A stretch of DNA of 6,325 nucleotides from Streptococcaceae bacterium (GTDB lineage Bacteria > Bacillota > Bacilli > Lactobacillales > Streptococcaceae). The position numbers and the translations under genes are program-made. The stretch lies in NCBI GenBank assembly GCA_009779335.1, contig WREM01000068.1, positions 1 through 6,325 of the forward strand, written 5' to 3'. Shown one piece after another: positions 5,245 to 6,325 of the stretch (within the stretch, counting starts at the first letter, position 1; every line of letters begins with the position of its first letter). The notes beneath the pieces are model-generated. The model had not been told where the DNA came from, searched no databases, and saw only the letters and a list, made by a program, of their open reading frames with translations.

Positions 5245-6147
5245 GTGAAGAATTTCATCAAAAAAATATTATCCAATCAGTATCTGAATGATTTCATCAA
5301 TTTTTATAAATCTGCAGAGATGAGTTTATCCAGCATTGCTGTGGCTTATTATCTGATTATTTCACTTTTTCCTATGCTTCTTATCATTGGGAATGCTCTC
5401 CCTTATTTTCATTTGAATACAGGACAAATCTTGCATTTTTTTCAGGAGTACTTGCCTGCTCCTGTCTTTGATGGTTTAGAAGATGTGATAAAAAGTCTCT
5501 TTGAGCAGTCTAATCCAGCTCTCCTTTCTTTTTCTATTCTGGTAGGGGTATGGACCTTCGCTCGTGCATTGGACGCCTTGCAATTATCCATGAATAAGGC
5601 TTATGGAGTGAACCTTCATCGGGATTTTTTCTTTCGACGTTTGATAGGGATATTTGTAGGAATCATTATATTGCTCTTTATTTATGTCATGATTATGCTG
5701 ACCACAGCAGGTGGAGTTGCACTGACTTTGATCAGAGAGCATATTGCCATTGATCAGGGACTCTACAGCTTTTTACACAATTTAAGTCTGCCAATAGTTG
5801 CTTTAACAGTATTTATATCTCTTTCTTTGTTGTATTTTTTACTTCCTAATGTCAAGATTCCAAAGGCCAGATATATTTTCCCGGGAGCCTTATTTTCAAT
5901 GATTATCTTGGTCTTTTTTACCAATATCACTGCTCAATACATTACGCAGACACTCTATCGCTTCGCAGACATTAAGATTGTCGGATCATTGGTCATCGTT
6001 GCCCTCATGGTCTGGTTCATTTTCATCGCCCGTGTGCTTATCATAGGAGCCATATTCAACGCCATCTACCAAAAGAAAAAAGAAGGAACCATTCATACTC
6101 GACAAGGAGACATTGTAGAAATCATCAAAGATTGGAGGAAATCATAG
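5245..6147 (+). CDS. yihY: YihY/BrkB-family integral membrane protein
   Basis: This 300-residue polytopic protein starts at GTG behind a strong ribosome site. An amphipathic N-terminus (about 1-28) precedes hydrophobic segments near 30-52, 92-108, 132-155, 181-200, 211-230 and 245-272, giving about six membrane helices. A basic, soluble C-terminal tail follows from 276. Family features include the SIAVAYYLIISLFPMLL stretch (30-46), WTFARALDALQLSMNKAY (103-120) and YFLLPNVKIP (197-206), which matches the conserved P-N loop. Family members have been annotated as ribonuclease BN, but that is a known misassignment: the E. coli RNase BN is ElaC/RNase Z. The true function is not established; transport or envelope roles have been suggested. 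It lies 53 nt downstream of map and probably depends on read-through from it. It converges on a GtrA-like gene. Confidence 0.92.
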   Translation: MKNFIKKILSNQYLNDFINFYKSAEMSLSSIAVAYYLIISLFPMLLIIGNALPYFHLNTGQILHFFQEYLPAPVFDGLEDVIKSLFEQSNPALLSFSILVGVWTFARALDALQLSMNKAYGVNLHRDFFFRRLIGIFVGIIILLFIYVMIMLTTAGGVALTLIREHIAIDQGLYSFLHNLSLPIVALTVFISLSLLYFLLPNVKIPKARYIFPGALFSMIILVFFTNITAQYITQTLYRFADIKIVGSLVIVALMVWFIFIARVLIIGAIFNAIYQKKKEGTIHTRQGDIVEIIKDWRKS

Positions 6148-6159
6148 ATAAGTCAAAAC

Positions 6160-6181
6160 AAAAAGCCTTCTAGGCTTTTTC
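6160..6181. terminator. Bidirectional terminator between yihY and the GtrA-like gene
   Basis: A 9-bp stem, AAAAAGCCT (6160-6168) with AGGCTTTTT (6172-6180), has loop TCT. It gives a T-run on either strand. On the minus strand the stop codon of the GtrA-like gene (6170-6172) sits across the loop and the first stem base. Confidence 0.85.
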
Positions 6182-6325
6182 ATTTGTTTCTCCATTGTTC
6201 GTCTCTTCAACTTTTCTTTTTCTAAAGACGATGAATTTAGAGTAGAAGTAGTTGAGGACGATATTGAGGAATTGGATGGCAAGAGAGAGTGCCATAACCA
6301 TATTGGTCTTAGTCATGTGGAGGGC
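6170..6325 (-). CDS. GtrA-like membrane protein, C-terminal fragment cut by window edge
   Basis: The minus strand is open from the window end to a TAG stop at 6170-6172, giving 51 residues. They comprise a hydrophobic helix (visible residues about 8-27, MVMALSLAIQFLNIVLNYFY across its end) and then the basic stretch SKFIVFRKRK and a hydrophilic tail. The pattern of N-Y followed by SKFxVF and a basic tail is typical of the last helix of GtrA-family proteins, small four-helix membrane proteins of about 120-150 residues. These are thought to move lipid-linked sugars across the membrane for glycosylation of wall polymers. The N-terminal two thirds and the start are outside the window, so the role here is inferred only from the C-terminal pattern. 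Confidence 0.75.
   Translation of the reverse strand, partial: ALHMTKTNMVMALSLAIQFLNIVLNYFYSKFIVFRKRKVEETNNGETNEKA

Noticed and set aside
1..6325. CRISPR array, mobile element, tRNA or rRNA
   Set aside because: No spaced direct repeats, transposase or integrase motifs, terminal inverted repeats or cloverleaf-like segments were found on either strand.

Overview
The window is AT-rich chromosomal DNA from a low-GC Firmicute. Protein sequences and signals point to the genus Streptococcus. The evidence is a PvaA-type lysozyme-like protein, a methionine aminopeptidase with the streptococcal insertion between its metal ligands, many extended -10 (TGnTATAAT-like) promoters, and short A-run/T-run terminators. 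The species cannot be fixed from this sequence alone. Everything reads as housekeeping or core-accessory content: there is no transposase, phage gene, CRISPR array, tRNA or rRNA.

Layout, left to right. (1) 1-1119, plus strand: the 3' two thirds of a CydC-like ABC exporter subunit, cut by the window edge and ending in a hairpin terminator. (2) 1164-2160, plus strand: acpS (activation of acyl carrier protein) followed 16 nt later by a TsaC/YrdC-type threonylcarbamoyl-AMP synthase (tRNA t6A synthesis), probably one operon. The acpS promoter appears to start transcription at the ATG itself. (3) 2271-2882, plus strand: a PvaA-like, membrane-anchored lysozyme-like protein with its own promoter, a 74-nt leader and a terminator. 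(4) 2986-3723, plus strand: a SpoU/TrmH-family RNA 2'-O-methyltransferase, again with a promoter suggesting a leaderless mRNA. (5) 3753-4196, minus strand: a short-chain flavodoxin, convergent with the methyltransferase across a bidirectional terminator. (6) 4337-6147, plus strand: map (methionine aminopeptidase), divergent from flavodoxin, then a YihY/BrkB membrane protein after a 12-bp hairpin. (7) 6170-6325, minus strand: the C-terminal end of a GtrA-like membrane protein, convergent with yihY across another bidirectional terminator.

The genes do not form one pathway. They are small, mostly separately transcribed units for thiol export/redox, lipid synthesis cofactoring, translation (t6A, rRNA/tRNA methylation, N-terminal Met removal), envelope, and electron transfer. 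Gene packing is very tight: stop codons merge into terminator stems, a promoter -35 lies in a terminator loop, and two start codons sit where transcription should begin. I found no convincing undescribed system. The points most worth a second look are these overlapping expression signals, especially the leaderless acpS and methyltransferase starts.
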